Positions 1 through 5,018 of a stretch of 5,018 nt of DNA are shown here, in pieces (within the stretch, counting starts at the first letter, position 1; every line of letters starts with the position of its first letter). The stretch covers positions 1-5,018 of the forward strand of contig DVGE01000241.1 of the NCBI GenBank assembly GCA_018712885.1. Reading direction: 5' to 3'. The position numbers and the translations under genes are program-made. The notes under the pieces are model-generated. The model was not told the origin of the DNA. It made no database searches and was given only the letters and a program-made list of their open reading frames with translations. Source of the stretch: Candidatus Pullichristensenella stercoripullorum. Its GTDB lineage: Bacteria; Bacillota; Clostridia; Christensenellales; Aristaeellaceae.

Positions 1-163
1 CGCCGCCGAGCATATCCGCGGCCGCCAGCAGCATCGAAGGGCGCAGGCGCTTGCCGCCGGCCATGACGCTGTAACGCATGGCGTCGTTTACCACGACGCC
101 GCCGGGCAGGAGCTGTTCAAGGCGCGCCTCCACGCGCGCCGCGTATTCCTTGAGCGTCGTCAT
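1..163 (-). CDS. ispA: Polyprenyl (farnesyl/geranylgeranyl-type) diphosphate synthase, N-terminal part, cut by window edge
   Basis: Only the first 54 codons are in the window. The family condenses isopentenyl diphosphate with allylic diphosphates to make FPP or GGPP in the cytosol. The visible part ends with the conserved early block MRYSVMAGGKRLRP (residues 29-42), followed by a Leu/Ala-rich helix. In trans-prenyl synthases the Gly-Gly-Lys-Arg-x-Arg stretch (here 36-41) binds the IPP diphosphate. The Asp-rich FARM and SARM motifs lie beyond the left edge, so chain length cannot be judged. The ATG at 163-161 overlaps the xseB stop in an ATGA arrangement. A GGAGG lies 10 nt upstream inside xseB, with a further purine-rich GAGGA right at the start. 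Position after xseB is the standard location of ispA in Firmicutes. The family call is firm; the symbol rests on context. Confidence 0.93.
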   Translation of the reverse strand, partial: MTTLKEYAARVEARLEQLLPGGVVVNDAMRYSVMAGGKRLRPSMLLAAADMLGG

Positions 164-375
164 TCCTCTTCTCCCTCCAGCGGTTCTTCGCCGTTCTCCG
201 TCAGCACGCGGATGCGCTTGTCGCCTTCTTCCAGCAGCTTTTCCAGCCGCTTTTTCAGCGCCATGCCGCGCTCGAATGCCTGAAAGGATTCCTCCAGGGG
301 CAGCGCGCCGTTCTCGAGGTCGCGCACCAGCGTTTCCAGTTCGTCCATACCCGATTCAAAGGTGAATTTATTCAT
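160..375 (-). CDS. xseB: Exodeoxyribonuclease VII small subunit
   Basis: This 71-residue protein is the small subunit of exonuclease VII, several copies of which bind each XseA large subunit to form the enzyme that degrades single-stranded DNA to oligonucleotides. It shows the family pattern: an N-terminal FESGMDELETLVRDLENG (residues 6-23), then PLEESFQAFERGMAL (26-40), then a second charged helix KKRLEKLLEEGDKRI (41-55). These form the usual two-helix hairpin. The tail (about 60-71) is short and Glu-rich. The length is normal for the family. The ATG at 375-373 lies inside the end of xseA (8-nt overlap) and has a strong GGAGGT at 386-381 with a 5-nt spacer, so the start is secure. The TGA stop overlaps the ispA ATG by 4 nt. 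Tight coupling to xseA fits the fixed partnership of the two subunits. Confidence 0.96.
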   Translation of the reverse strand: MNKFTFESGMDELETLVRDLENGALPLEESFQAFERGMALKKRLEKLLEEGDKRIRVLTENGEEPLEGEEE

Positions 376-1567
376 CCGTTACCTCCGCCGCGACATTGCC
401 GCCGCGCATATGCACTTCGATGGCGTCGCCCGCGCGCAAAGCGCTTGCTTCGGGGACGCACTTGCCATCCTTCAAAACCACGGCGTAGCCGCGGCGCACC
501 ACGCCCTCCGGGTCGAGCGCCGCGAGCGCGCGGCCGGCGACGAGCAGGCGGCGCTCCATGGCGTCGCGCTTCTTCGTCAGCGCCACAGGCAGGCGCGCGG
601 CGAGCGCGGAAAGCGCCGTTTCCCGCCGCTCGATGAGCATGCGGCGCGGCACGGTCAGCGCCGGGGAAGCGGAAAGCGCCTGCAAGCGCGCGCGGCGGAG
701 CTGCTGCGCGCGCAAAAGCGCCGAGGTCATCTGGCGCGAAAGCGCTTCGACCGACTGTTTGAGCTCCGCGATCACCGGCACGGCCAGTTCCGCGGCGTTG
801 GAGGGTGTGGAGGCGCGCGCGTCGGCGGCAAAGTCGGCGATGGTAAAGTCCGTCTCGTGGCCGACGCAGGAGATCACCGGGATGCGCGAGGCGGTGATGG
901 CGCGGGCGACGACCTCCTCGTTGAACGGCCAGAGGTCTTCGAGCGAGCCGCCGCCGCGACCGACGAGGATCACGTCCGGGCGGCCGTCCGCATTGAGGCG
1001 CTCGATGGCGCGCACGATCTCCTCCGCCGCGCCCGCGCCCTGCACGGCGCAGGGGGCGAGCAGCACGCCCACGTTGGGGTCGCGGCGTTTGGAGACGCGG
1101 ATGATGTCGCGGATGACCGCGCCCGAGCGCGAGGTGGCCACGCCGATCACTTTGGGGAGCAGCGGAAGCTCGCGCTTGCGGGCGGGGTCGAACAGTCCCT
1201 CCGCAGCCAGCTTCTTCTTCAATTCCTCAAAGCGCAGATAGAGGTCGCCCACGCCCTCGCGCGCCATCGAATCCACGTAGAGCTGGTAACTGCCGCTCTG
1301 CACGAACACGGAGGCCGCGCCGCGCACGGTGACGCGCATGCCGTCCTCGGGCGGGAAGGCCAGCTTCGCCGCCTGCTGCCGCCAAAGCACGCACTGCACG
1401 CGCGAAGTCTCATCTTTTAAGGCGAAGTAGCAGTGGCCGCTCGTATAGCGCTTGAAGCCGGAGATCTCGCCGCGCACGGCGACGGCGCGCAGCACCGGGT
1501 CGCCGGCCAATTTGCGGCGCACGTACTCGTTCAGTTCCGTGACCGAGAGGGCCCACTTGTCATCCAT
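368..1567 (-). CDS. xseA: Exodeoxyribonuclease VII large subunit
   Basis: This 399-residue protein is the catalytic subunit of exonuclease VII, which degrades single-stranded DNA from both ends and acts in DNA repair. Domains in order: an N-terminal OB-fold for ssDNA binding (about 4-105, including VRGEISGFKRYTSGHCYFAL at 31-50); the catalytic core (about 115-262) with GRGGGSLEDLWPFNEE at 203-218 and GHETDFTIADF at 236-246; the STPSNAAEL end of the core at 253-261; a long Arg/Ala/Leu-rich coiled coil (about 262-350) where XseB binds; and a short C-terminal segment containing VVRRGYAVV (356-364). It is somewhat shorter than the roughly 450-residue E. coli protein, and the difference appears to lie in the coiled coil and C-terminus. 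The ATG at 1567-1565 overlaps the folD stop by 8 nt. Its Shine-Dalgarno is weak (GGAAAAG), so translation probably depends on ribosomes finishing folD. Confidence 0.97.
   Translation of the reverse strand: MDDKWALSVTELNEYVRRKLAGDPVLRAVAVRGEISGFKRYTSGHCYFALKDETSRVQCVLWRQQAAKLAFPPEDGMRVTVRGAASVFVQSGSYQLYVDSMAREGVGDLYLRFEELKKKLAAEGLFDPARKRELPLLPKVIGVATSRSGAVIRDIIRVSKRRDPNVGVLLAPCAVQGAGAAEEIVRAIERLNADGRPDVILVGRGGGSLEDLWPFNEEVVARAITASRIPVISCVGHETDFTIADFAADARASTPSNAAELAVPVIAELKQSVEALSRQMTSALLRAQQLRRARLQALSASPALTVPRRMLIERRETALSALAARLPVALTKKRDAMERRLLVAGRALAALDPEGVVRRGYAVVLKDGKCVPEASALRAGDAIEVHMRGGNVAAEVTDE
381..386 (-). promoter_or_regulatory. Shine-Dalgarno of xseB, inside xseA
   Basis: GGAGGT on the minus strand, 5 nt before the xseB ATG at 375 and within the last codons of xseA. 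It is one of the strongest sites in the operon. It may help supply XseB in excess over XseA, as the holoenzyme requires; that consequence is inference. Confidence 0.8.
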
Positions 1568-2408
1568 GCCGCTTTTCCGCCGCGAGGATGGCGTTTTGCA
1601 TCAGCATGGCGATGGTCATCGGCCCCACGCCGCCGGGGACGGGGGTGATGGCGCCGGCGACCGGCTCGGCGCTTTCAAAGTCCACGTCGCCCATCAGCTT
1701 GCCGTTGTCCAGACGGTTGATGCCCACGTCGATGACCGCCGCGCCGGGCTTGATCATGTCGCCGGTGATCATGCCGGGGCGGCCCACCGCGGCCACGAGG
1801 ATGTCCGCGTCGCGGGTGAAGCGCGCCAGGTCCTTCGTGCGCGAATGGCAGACGGTGACGGTGCAGTGCTCATTGAGCAGCAGCATGGCCATGGGCTTGC
1901 CGACGATGTTCGAGCGGCCGACCACCACGGCGTGCTTGCCGGAAAACTCCACATTGGCGCGGCGCAGAAGCTCCATGCAGCCCGCGGGCGTGCAGGGCAG
2001 GACGGAGGTCTGGCCGGTGAAGAGGCGGCCGGCGTTGACCACATGGAAGCCGTCGGCGTCCTTTTCCGGGGCGATCTCCGCCAAAACGCGCGCCTCGTTG
2101 ATGTGCCTGGGCAGGGGCAGCTGCACCAGCATGGCGTCCACCGCCGGGTCATCGTTGAGGGCGCGTATTTGGGCGATGAGCTCTTCCTCGGTCACATTTT
2201 CGGGGAAAAGCAGTTCGCGCGATTCGATGCCGATCTCCTCGCAGGCGCGCTTTTTGTTGCGCACGTAGATCTTGCTGGCCGGGTCGTCGCCCGCCAGCAG
2301 CACCGCCAGACAGGGAACGACGCCGTCTTTGCGCAGGGCCTCGGCCCGCGTCTTCAGTTCCGCGCGGATCTCCGCCGCGACCTGTTTACCGTTCAGGATC
2401 GTTGCCAT
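1560..2408 (-). CDS. folD: Bifunctional methylenetetrahydrofolate dehydrogenase / methenyltetrahydrofolate cyclohydrolase
   Basis: This 282-residue cytosolic enzyme interconverts 5,10-methylene-, 5,10-methenyl- and 10-formyl-tetrahydrofolate, normally with NADP, and feeds purine and formyl-methionine synthesis. The catalytic set is intact: Tyr48 and Lys52 in KIYVRNKKRA, Gln96 in VQLPLP, and Asp119 in KDADGFHVVN. These align with Tyr50, Lys54, Gln98 and Asp121 of the E. coli enzyme. The Rossmann nucleotide-binding segment is VVVGRSNIVGKPMAMLL (161-177). The C-terminal signature is TPVPGGVGPMTIAML (255-269). Length matches the family (about 280-290). The ATG at 2408 has GGGAGGA upstream with about 9 nt spacing and lies inside the last 23 nt of the TsaD-like gene. 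Its stop overlaps the xseA start by 8 nt. Nothing is missing or odd, and the call is secure. Confidence 0.98.
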   Translation of the reverse strand: MATILNGKQVAAEIRAELKTRAEALRKDGVVPCLAVLLAGDDPASKIYVRNKKRACEEIGIESRELLFPENVTEEELIAQIRALNDDPAVDAMLVQLPLPRHINEARVLAEIAPEKDADGFHVVNAGRLFTGQTSVLPCTPAGCMELLRRANVEFSGKHAVVVGRSNIVGKPMAMLLLNEHCTVTVCHSRTKDLARFTRDADILVAAVGRPGMITGDMIKPGAAVIDVGINRLDNGKLMGDVDFESAEPVAGAITPVPGGVGPMTIAMLMQNAILAAEKRHG

Positions 2409-3339
2409 GGATGTATTCCTCCCAACCGATGAGCGCCACGCCGCAGGCGTTGTCGCCCGACATTTCCGGCTTTCCCCAGTGCAGACGCACGGGGCAGTTC
2501 AACTTTTGCAGACGCGCGGGCAGAAGCTCGCGCAGAAGCGCCGAGGACGCCACGCCCCCGGAGATGAGCGCCGCGCTGAGGCGCGTTTTTCCATAGGCCC
2601 AGCCAATGAGCCAGGCCACCGCGCGGGCGAGATAGGAATAGACCTCCGCGGCCACGTCCTCTTTGGCGGCGCCGGCATCCAGCATGCGCATGGCCTGCGC
2701 CTCGGCCCCGGAGAAGGAGACTTCCCCTTCGCGGTGCGAGAGCGGGAAGGCGCTTTTTGCCGCGCCCTGCCGCGCCAGCTTTTCCAGCGCCGGGCCCGCC
2801 GGGAAGGAAAGGCCCACGCGCACGCCCACGCGGTCGACGAGCTGGCCGGCGTGCAGGTCGTTGGAGCCGCCAAGCAGCTCGACCTTCAGGCCCGGGCGCA
2901 CGCGCAGCGCCTCCGTGGTGCCGCCCGAGAGGTGCAGTGCGAGGAACTCTTCCGGCAGCGCCCCCGCGCCCTCCATGGCGGCGCGCACATGGCCCTGCTG
3001 GTGGCTGGTCTCATAAAAGGGCACGCGCAGAGAGGCGGCGACGGCGCGGGCAAAGCCCGTCCCCGCGGTGAACACCGGCATATAGGAGCCTTCGGCGTCG
3101 CGCGGGCGGGCGCTGGCGCACACGCAGGCGATCTGCGCTTCTCCGGCCTTGGAAAGCATGTCCTCCAGGAGCGCGGGCAGGCGCTGCACATGCTGGAACA
3201 GCGCCTCGGACTGGCGCAGCCCCCGCGCCCCCTGCTCGACGTCCAGCAGGCGGCGGCGGCTCAAAAGCGCGCCATCCTCCACCGCCAGCGCCACGGAGGT
3301 GGTGTAGCAGCTGGTGTCGATGCCCAGCGCGGCCTTCAT
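2386..3339 (-). CDS. TsaD/Kae1-like (peptidase M22 family) paralog of unknown function
   Basis: This 317-residue protein has the ASKHA fold of TsaD/Kae1, whose true members transfer threonylcarbamoyl to A37 of tRNA. Visible family landmarks are IDTSCYTTSVAL (7-18), HQQGH (113-117, the HxxxH metal-binding pattern), LSGGTTE (137-143), GQLVDRVG (165-172), GLSFPAGP (176-183), VSFSGAE (207-213), ISGGVASSALLREL (259-272) and GDNACGVAL (295-303, with Asp296 as the likely third metal ligand). It differs from true TsaD in several ways. The Asp-Glu pair after TSC is Tyr12-Thr13. The TAGPGLVGALL region is replaced by SARPRDAEGSYMPVFTAG (77-94). It is a little shorter than TsaD (about 335-345) and lacks the usual C-terminal tail. 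It is therefore more likely a paralog than the t6A enzyme. The ATG at 3339 overlaps the nusB stop (ATGA), with GGAG at 3352-3349. The same frame stays open upstream across nusB, so longest-frame start calls are misleading. Its activity is not known to me. Confidence 0.85.
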   Translation of the reverse strand: MKAALGIDTSCYTTSVALAVEDGALLSRRRLLDVEQGARGLRQSEALFQHVQRLPALLEDMLSKAGEAQIACVCASARPRDAEGSYMPVFTAGTGFARAVAASLRVPFYETSHQQGHVRAAMEGAGALPEEFLALHLSGGTTEALRVRPGLKVELLGGSNDLHAGQLVDRVGVRVGLSFPAGPALEKLARQGAAKSAFPLSHREGEVSFSGAEAQAMRMLDAGAAKEDVAAEVYSYLARAVAWLIGWAYGKTRLSAALISGGVASSALLRELLPARLQKLNCPVRLHWGKPEMSGDNACGVALIGWEEYIHGNDPER

Positions 3340-3734
3340 CGCGCCATGCTCCGGGAGATGCTGCCCAGCACGCCGTGGATGAACTGCGGCGATTTTTCGC
3401 CGGAATACTGCCGCGCCATCTCCACGGCTTCGTTGACGATGACGGCCTCGGGGGTCCTGCCCAGCGAAAGCTCGTAGGCCGCCAGCCGCAGGATCGCCAG
3501 ATCGACGCGCGAGATGCGCTCCAGCGTCCAGCCGCGGGCGTTTTCCTCGATGCGGCGGTCGAGCTCGGCGACGTTCTCCACGACGCCGTTGAACATGCGT
3601 TCCATAAAGGCGCTCTCTTCTTCGCCGGGCTGCACGCCCAACAGGTCGATGCGCGTATCCTCGCCGCCTTCGCCGCCCATTTCCCATTCGTAGATCAGTT
3701 TCATGGCGTGCGTGCGCGCCGTGACTCGGTTCAT
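3336..3734 (-). CDS. nusB: Transcription antitermination factor NusB
   Basis: This 132-residue all-helical RNA-binding protein pairs with ribosomal protein S10 (NusE) on boxA RNA to promote antitermination, mainly of rRNA operons. Diagnostic stretches are the basic N-terminus RVTARTHAMKLIYEWEM (3-19), RISRVDLAILRLAAYEL (73-89), and EAVIVNEAVEMARQYSGEKS (96-115) followed by PQFIHGVLGSI (116-126). Length is typical (130-145). I place the start at the ATG at 3734-3732 because AAGGAG at 3749-3744 sits 9 nt upstream. A longer reading from a TTG at 3758 would add eight residues, overlap that Shine-Dalgarno and abut the hairpin at 3759-3793, so it is unlikely. The TGA stop overlaps the start of the TsaD-like gene by 4 nt. 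The 81-nt gap upstream is one of only two in the operon. Confidence 0.96.
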   Translation of the reverse strand: MNRVTARTHAMKLIYEWEMGGEGGEDTRIDLLGVQPGEEESAFMERMFNGVVENVAELDRRIEENARGWTLERISRVDLAILRLAAYELSLGRTPEAVIVNEAVEMARQYSGEKSPQFIHGVLGSISRSMAR

Positions 3735-3743
3735 TCTTCCCCG

Positions 3744-3749
3744 CTCCTT
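3744..3749 (-). promoter_or_regulatory. Shine-Dalgarno that fixes the nusB start
   Basis: AAGGAG (part of AAAAGGAG) on the minus strand, with a 9-nt spacer to the ATG at 3734. It decides for the ATG against the upstream in-frame TTG at 3758. It lies about 9 nt downstream of the hairpin foot and is not part of the stem. Confidence 0.85.
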
Positions 3750-3758
3750 TTGACACAA

Positions 3759-3793
3759 GCATTGCGGTGGCGCATCTCGCGCCGCCGCAATGC
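3759..3793 (-). repeat. 15-bp inverted repeat (RNA hairpin candidate) between amaP-like gene and nusB
   Basis: On the minus strand, GCATTGCGGCGGCGC (3793-3779) is followed by loop GAGAT and then GCGCCACCGCAATGC (3773-3759). Fourteen of the 15 positions pair, with one C-A mismatch; on the plus strand that position would be a G-U wobble. It fills much of the 81-nt gap after the amaP-like stop. The sequence just after it is TTGTGTC, not a clean T run, so it is not a textbook intrinsic terminator. It could be a weak attenuator, a processing site or a 3' stabiliser for the upstream message. The inverted repeat is directly visible; its role is inference. Confidence 0.8.
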
Positions 3794-3815
3794 GTTCTCG
3801 TGGGTCTGCGCTATG

Positions 3816-4742
3816 TCAGTACGGTCGTTCTTTCTCGCCGTCCTCGGTCTCAAGCGCGTCCGCATCCTGTATCAGGGGCGCGAACGTCGCCTCACGAACA
3901 GCTTCGTCTTCTTCCTCTTCGCCATCTGGAGCGTCGTCGCCCGCGGCTTCGGATGGAGCGTCTCCGTCCTCCAACGGCGCAAAACCGCTGTTCCAGTCAT
4001 CTTCCTCCGGCGCAGCGTTCTCCGCGTGCAAAGATTCCGCCTCCTCGAAGACGGAGGCGTCGTCCACGCCCTCGCCCGCGCTCTCAGGCACTTCCGGCAC
4101 GGGCTCGGCGGCCTCCTGCGCGGCGATGGCTTCGACGCTCTCCTTTTTGCCCCTGCGGCCGGCCTTCCAGTTCGGCTTCTTCCACTCGGGCTTCGCGTCC
4201 GGGCCGGAGAGGGCGCTGACAACGATCTGCACGTCGCGCACCGTCACGCCGCAGTTTTTCTCGATGGCGTCGCGGATGGACTTCTGCATGTTTTTGGTGA
4301 CGGTGGGCACGTGCGCGCTGGCCTTGAGGATGAGTTCCACGGACAAGGAGACGGCATCGCCCTCGCTTTGCACGCAAATCTTCATATCCTTGACGTCCGG
4401 CACGCGGCCAATGGCCTGCCGCGCCATCTGCGAGATCGCCGTCAGGGACATGTGTACCTGCGAACCATCCTCCGATTCGACGGGGACGAACGAGGTGGGC
4501 ACGCGCTTTTTGCCCTTGCCAAAGAGCATCATCAGCATGTAGGCGCTCAAAAGCACGACGATGGCCGCCAGCCCCAGGCCGATGACCACGGAGAGGAAGC
4601 GCCCCGCCCCCTGCTCCAGACCGGCGAACATGGCGCCCAGCAGATCCACGCCGAACCCTCGCAGCGCCATGCAGACGCTGAAGGCCAGAGCGATGAGTAC
4701 GTAGAGGAACATCAGGACCTTGTCCCAAAAACTCGTCTTCAT
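3816..4742 (-). CDS. AmaP-like membrane protein with Asp23/DUF322-type domain and long acidic tail
   Basis: This 308-residue protein resembles AmaP, the membrane anchor for the envelope-stress protein Asp23. Two membrane segments are visible: about 8-28 (VLMFLYVLIALAFSVCMAL) and about 50-73 (LSVVIGLGLAAIVVLLSAY and following). A basic GKGKKR (75-80) follows, putting the rest in the cytoplasm by the positive-inside rule. A DUF322/Asp23-like domain spans about 86-178. Its end, VPTVTKNMQKSIRDAIEKN and then CGVTVRDVQIVVSAL (164-178), is typical of the family. After it comes a basic, Trp-containing linker (about 184-200, KPEWKKPNWKAGRRGKK) and an acidic, Ala/Pro-rich, probably disordered tail (about 201-308). 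AmaP proteins are usually under 200 residues, so the tail is an extension. The ATG at 4742 has AAAGGAGG 4 nt upstream and a second GGAGG 12 nt upstream. Position before nusB matches Asp23-family genes in Firmicutes. I leave the symbol blank because Asp23 itself is not seen. Confidence 0.82.
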   Translation of the reverse strand: MKTSFWDKVLMFLYVLIALAFSVCMALRGFGVDLLGAMFAGLEQGAGRFLSVVIGLGLAAIVVLLSAYMLMMLFGKGKKRVPTSFVPVESEDGSQVHMSLTAISQMARQAIGRVPDVKDMKICVQSEGDAVSLSVELILKASAHVPTVTKNMQKSIRDAIEKNCGVTVRDVQIVVSALSGPDAKPEWKKPNWKAGRRGKKESVEAIAAQEAAEPVPEVPESAGEGVDDASVFEEAESLHAENAAPEEDDWNSGFAPLEDGDAPSEAAGDDAPDGEEEEDEAVREATFAPLIQDADALETEDGEKERPY

Positions 4743-4820
4743 GGGGCCTCCTTTCCTCCGGCGGCGCCGGACGAAGCTCGCCGGGCGCGGACAGAGCGCC
4801 GGGCGCGGGCGGGTATGTCT
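4743..4820 (-). promoter_or_regulatory. GC-rich leader of the amaP-like gene with tandem Shine-Dalgarno and hairpin
   Basis: This 78-nt gap separates the acidic-tail gene from the amaP-like ATG. Two Shine-Dalgarno-like elements follow each other on the minus strand: GGAGG at 4759-4755 (12-nt spacer) and AGGAGG at 4752-4747 (4-nt spacer). Just upstream, CCGGC (4770-4766), loop GCC and GCCGG (4762-4758) form a perfect 5-bp stem. It extends through a T-A pair, one G-G mismatch and three more pairs to 4775 and 4753. The extended stem would bury the first GGAGG and leave the second one free. No promoter boxes are recognisable. The pairing is seen; a control role is inference. Confidence 0.5.
4779..4808. 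repeat. 12-bp direct repeat, period 18
   Basis: CGCCGGGCGCGG occurs on the plus strand at 4779-4790 and again exactly at 4797-4808, separated by ACAGAG. Each copy also contains short GC-rich self-complementary bases. The repeat lies between the acidic-tail stop and the amaP-like leader hairpin. In such GC-rich DNA it may be a chance duplication. Confidence 0.7.
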
Positions 4821-5018
4821 TTACAACTCGTGTTTTTCTTCGCTCGGCTCCGCTTCCGCCGTTTCTTCCTCGCCGGGCAGATCGCTGAGGTCTTCAGGGT
4901 CGATGGGCTCCATGTCCTCGGCCTCGTCGACGTCGTCTTCTTCATCTTCGACTTCGGGGACGATTTTCTCCTCGGGGATGCCGTCAAGGTCGTCGTCTTC
5001 GTCGAGTTCGAGGTCGAG
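4821..5018 (-). CDS. Acidic C-terminal end of an unidentified protein, cut by window edge
   Basis: The frame is open from the right edge for 65 codons to a TAA at 4823-4821. About half of the residues are Asp or Glu, for example LDEDDDLDG, PEVEDEEDDVDEAEDMEP and PGEEETAEAEPSEEKHEL at the end. Reading this strand in this frame gives coherent acidic codons with third-position GC preference, whereas the overlapping alternative frame gives an Arg/Lys/Ser-rich shadow. The only Met in view would leave about 30 residues, so this is almost certainly the tail of a larger protein that begins outside the window. There is no recognisable domain. From gene order, an Asp23/Gls24 (YqhY-type) envelope-stress protein is the first candidate, since it is the expected partner of AmaP and usual neighbour of nusB. 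That is inference from position only; a SpoIIIA-cluster protein is another possibility. Confidence 0.7.
   Translation of the reverse strand, partial: LDLELDEDDDLDGIPEEKIVPEVEDEEDDVDEAEDMEPIDPEDLSDLPGEEETAEAEPSEEKHEL

Noticed and set aside
362..1420. Long plus-strand open frame opposite xseA
   Set aside because: It reads as low-complexity Arg/Ala/His/Gly-rich protein with no family likeness, and lies opposite a complete, motif-verified xseA. Long open antisense frames are expected at this GC content.
1452..2432. Long plus-strand open frames opposite folD
   Set aside because: These are antisense shadows of folD with His/Ala/Arg-rich translation, no good ribosome-binding site and no recognisable motif.
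2272..3477. 401-codon plus-strand open frame opposite the TsaD-like gene
   Set aside because: It is antisense to a protein with clear family motifs; the translation is Arg/Ala/Gln/His-rich and unlike any family.
3340..3762. N-terminal extension of the TsaD-like frame across nusB
   Set aside because: It is the wrong frame over a verified nusB. The conserved N-terminus of the TsaD-like protein begins at 3339 with GGAG 9 nt upstream.
3750..3778. Plus-strand TTGACA at 3750-3755 as a -35 box
   Set aside because: No -10-like hexamer occurs at 16-18 nt spacing (the position reads CATCTC), the region is the hairpin, and no plus-strand gene follows.
3759..3793. Intrinsic terminator
   Set aside because: The stem is strong, but the following bases are TTGTGTC on the minus strand and GTTCTCG on the plus strand, so there is no proper U tract. 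Kept as an inverted repeat of unknown role.
4739..4987. 82-codon Lys/Arg/Ser-rich minus-strand open frame
   Set aside because: It is a frame shadow of the acidic tail (GAA/GAC codons shifted by one read as Lys/Arg/Thr/Ser) and runs through the amaP-like leader into its start.
4890..5018. Possible microsatellite of GTC/TTC triplets
   Set aside because: The triplet pattern is simply the reverse complement of runs of Asp and Glu codons in the acidic tail, and the units are not in a regular array.

Overview
The window is one continuous minus-strand gene cluster on a strongly GC-rich chromosome. It is chromosomal core content, not an accessory island. In transcription order (right to left) it holds: the acidic C-terminal end of an unidentified protein (4821-5018), an AmaP-like membrane protein with an Asp23/DUF322-type domain (3816-4742), nusB (3336-3734), a TsaD/Kae1-like M22-family paralog (2386-3339), folD (1560-2408), xseA (368-1567), xseB (160-375) and the first 54 codons of a trans-prenyl diphosphate synthase of the ispA type (1-163, running off the left edge). 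The order Asp23-like / nusB / folD / xseA / xseB / ispA is the familiar Firmicutes housekeeping block. The M22-family paralog between nusB and folD, together with amaP, points to a Clostridia-type organism. The high GC suggests one of the GC-rich gut-type clostridial lineages, but the genus cannot be named from this window.

Layout: from nusB to ispA there is no intergenic DNA. Every junction overlaps: 4 nt (nusB to the TsaD-like gene), 23 nt (TsaD-like to folD), 8 nt (folD to xseA), 8 nt (xseA to xseB) and 4 nt (xseB to ispA). This implies one transcript with translational coupling. Only two gaps exist, 3735-3815 and 4743-4820, and both contain inverted repeats that could fold in the minus-strand transcript. 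No promoter or U-tract terminator is visible, so the operon promoter probably lies beyond the right edge and its end beyond the left edge. The plus strand carries long open frames, but these are shadows caused by high GC.

Function: the block groups unrelated housekeeping jobs. These are envelope stress and membrane anchoring (AmaP-like), transcription antitermination (NusB), one-carbon folate metabolism (FolD), exonuclease VII (XseA plus XseB) and isoprenoid chain synthesis (IspA-type). The least understood member is the TsaD-like paralog. It keeps the HxxxH and C-terminal Asp metal ligands but lacks the acidic Asp-Glu pair near the N-terminus of true TsaD. I see no mobile element, CRISPR array, tRNA, rRNA or defence system, and no convincing wholly new system. 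The points worth a second look are the TsaD-like paralog, the 15-bp hairpin before nusB, the tandem Shine-Dalgarno/hairpin leader before amaP, and the two neighbouring proteins with long acidic tails.
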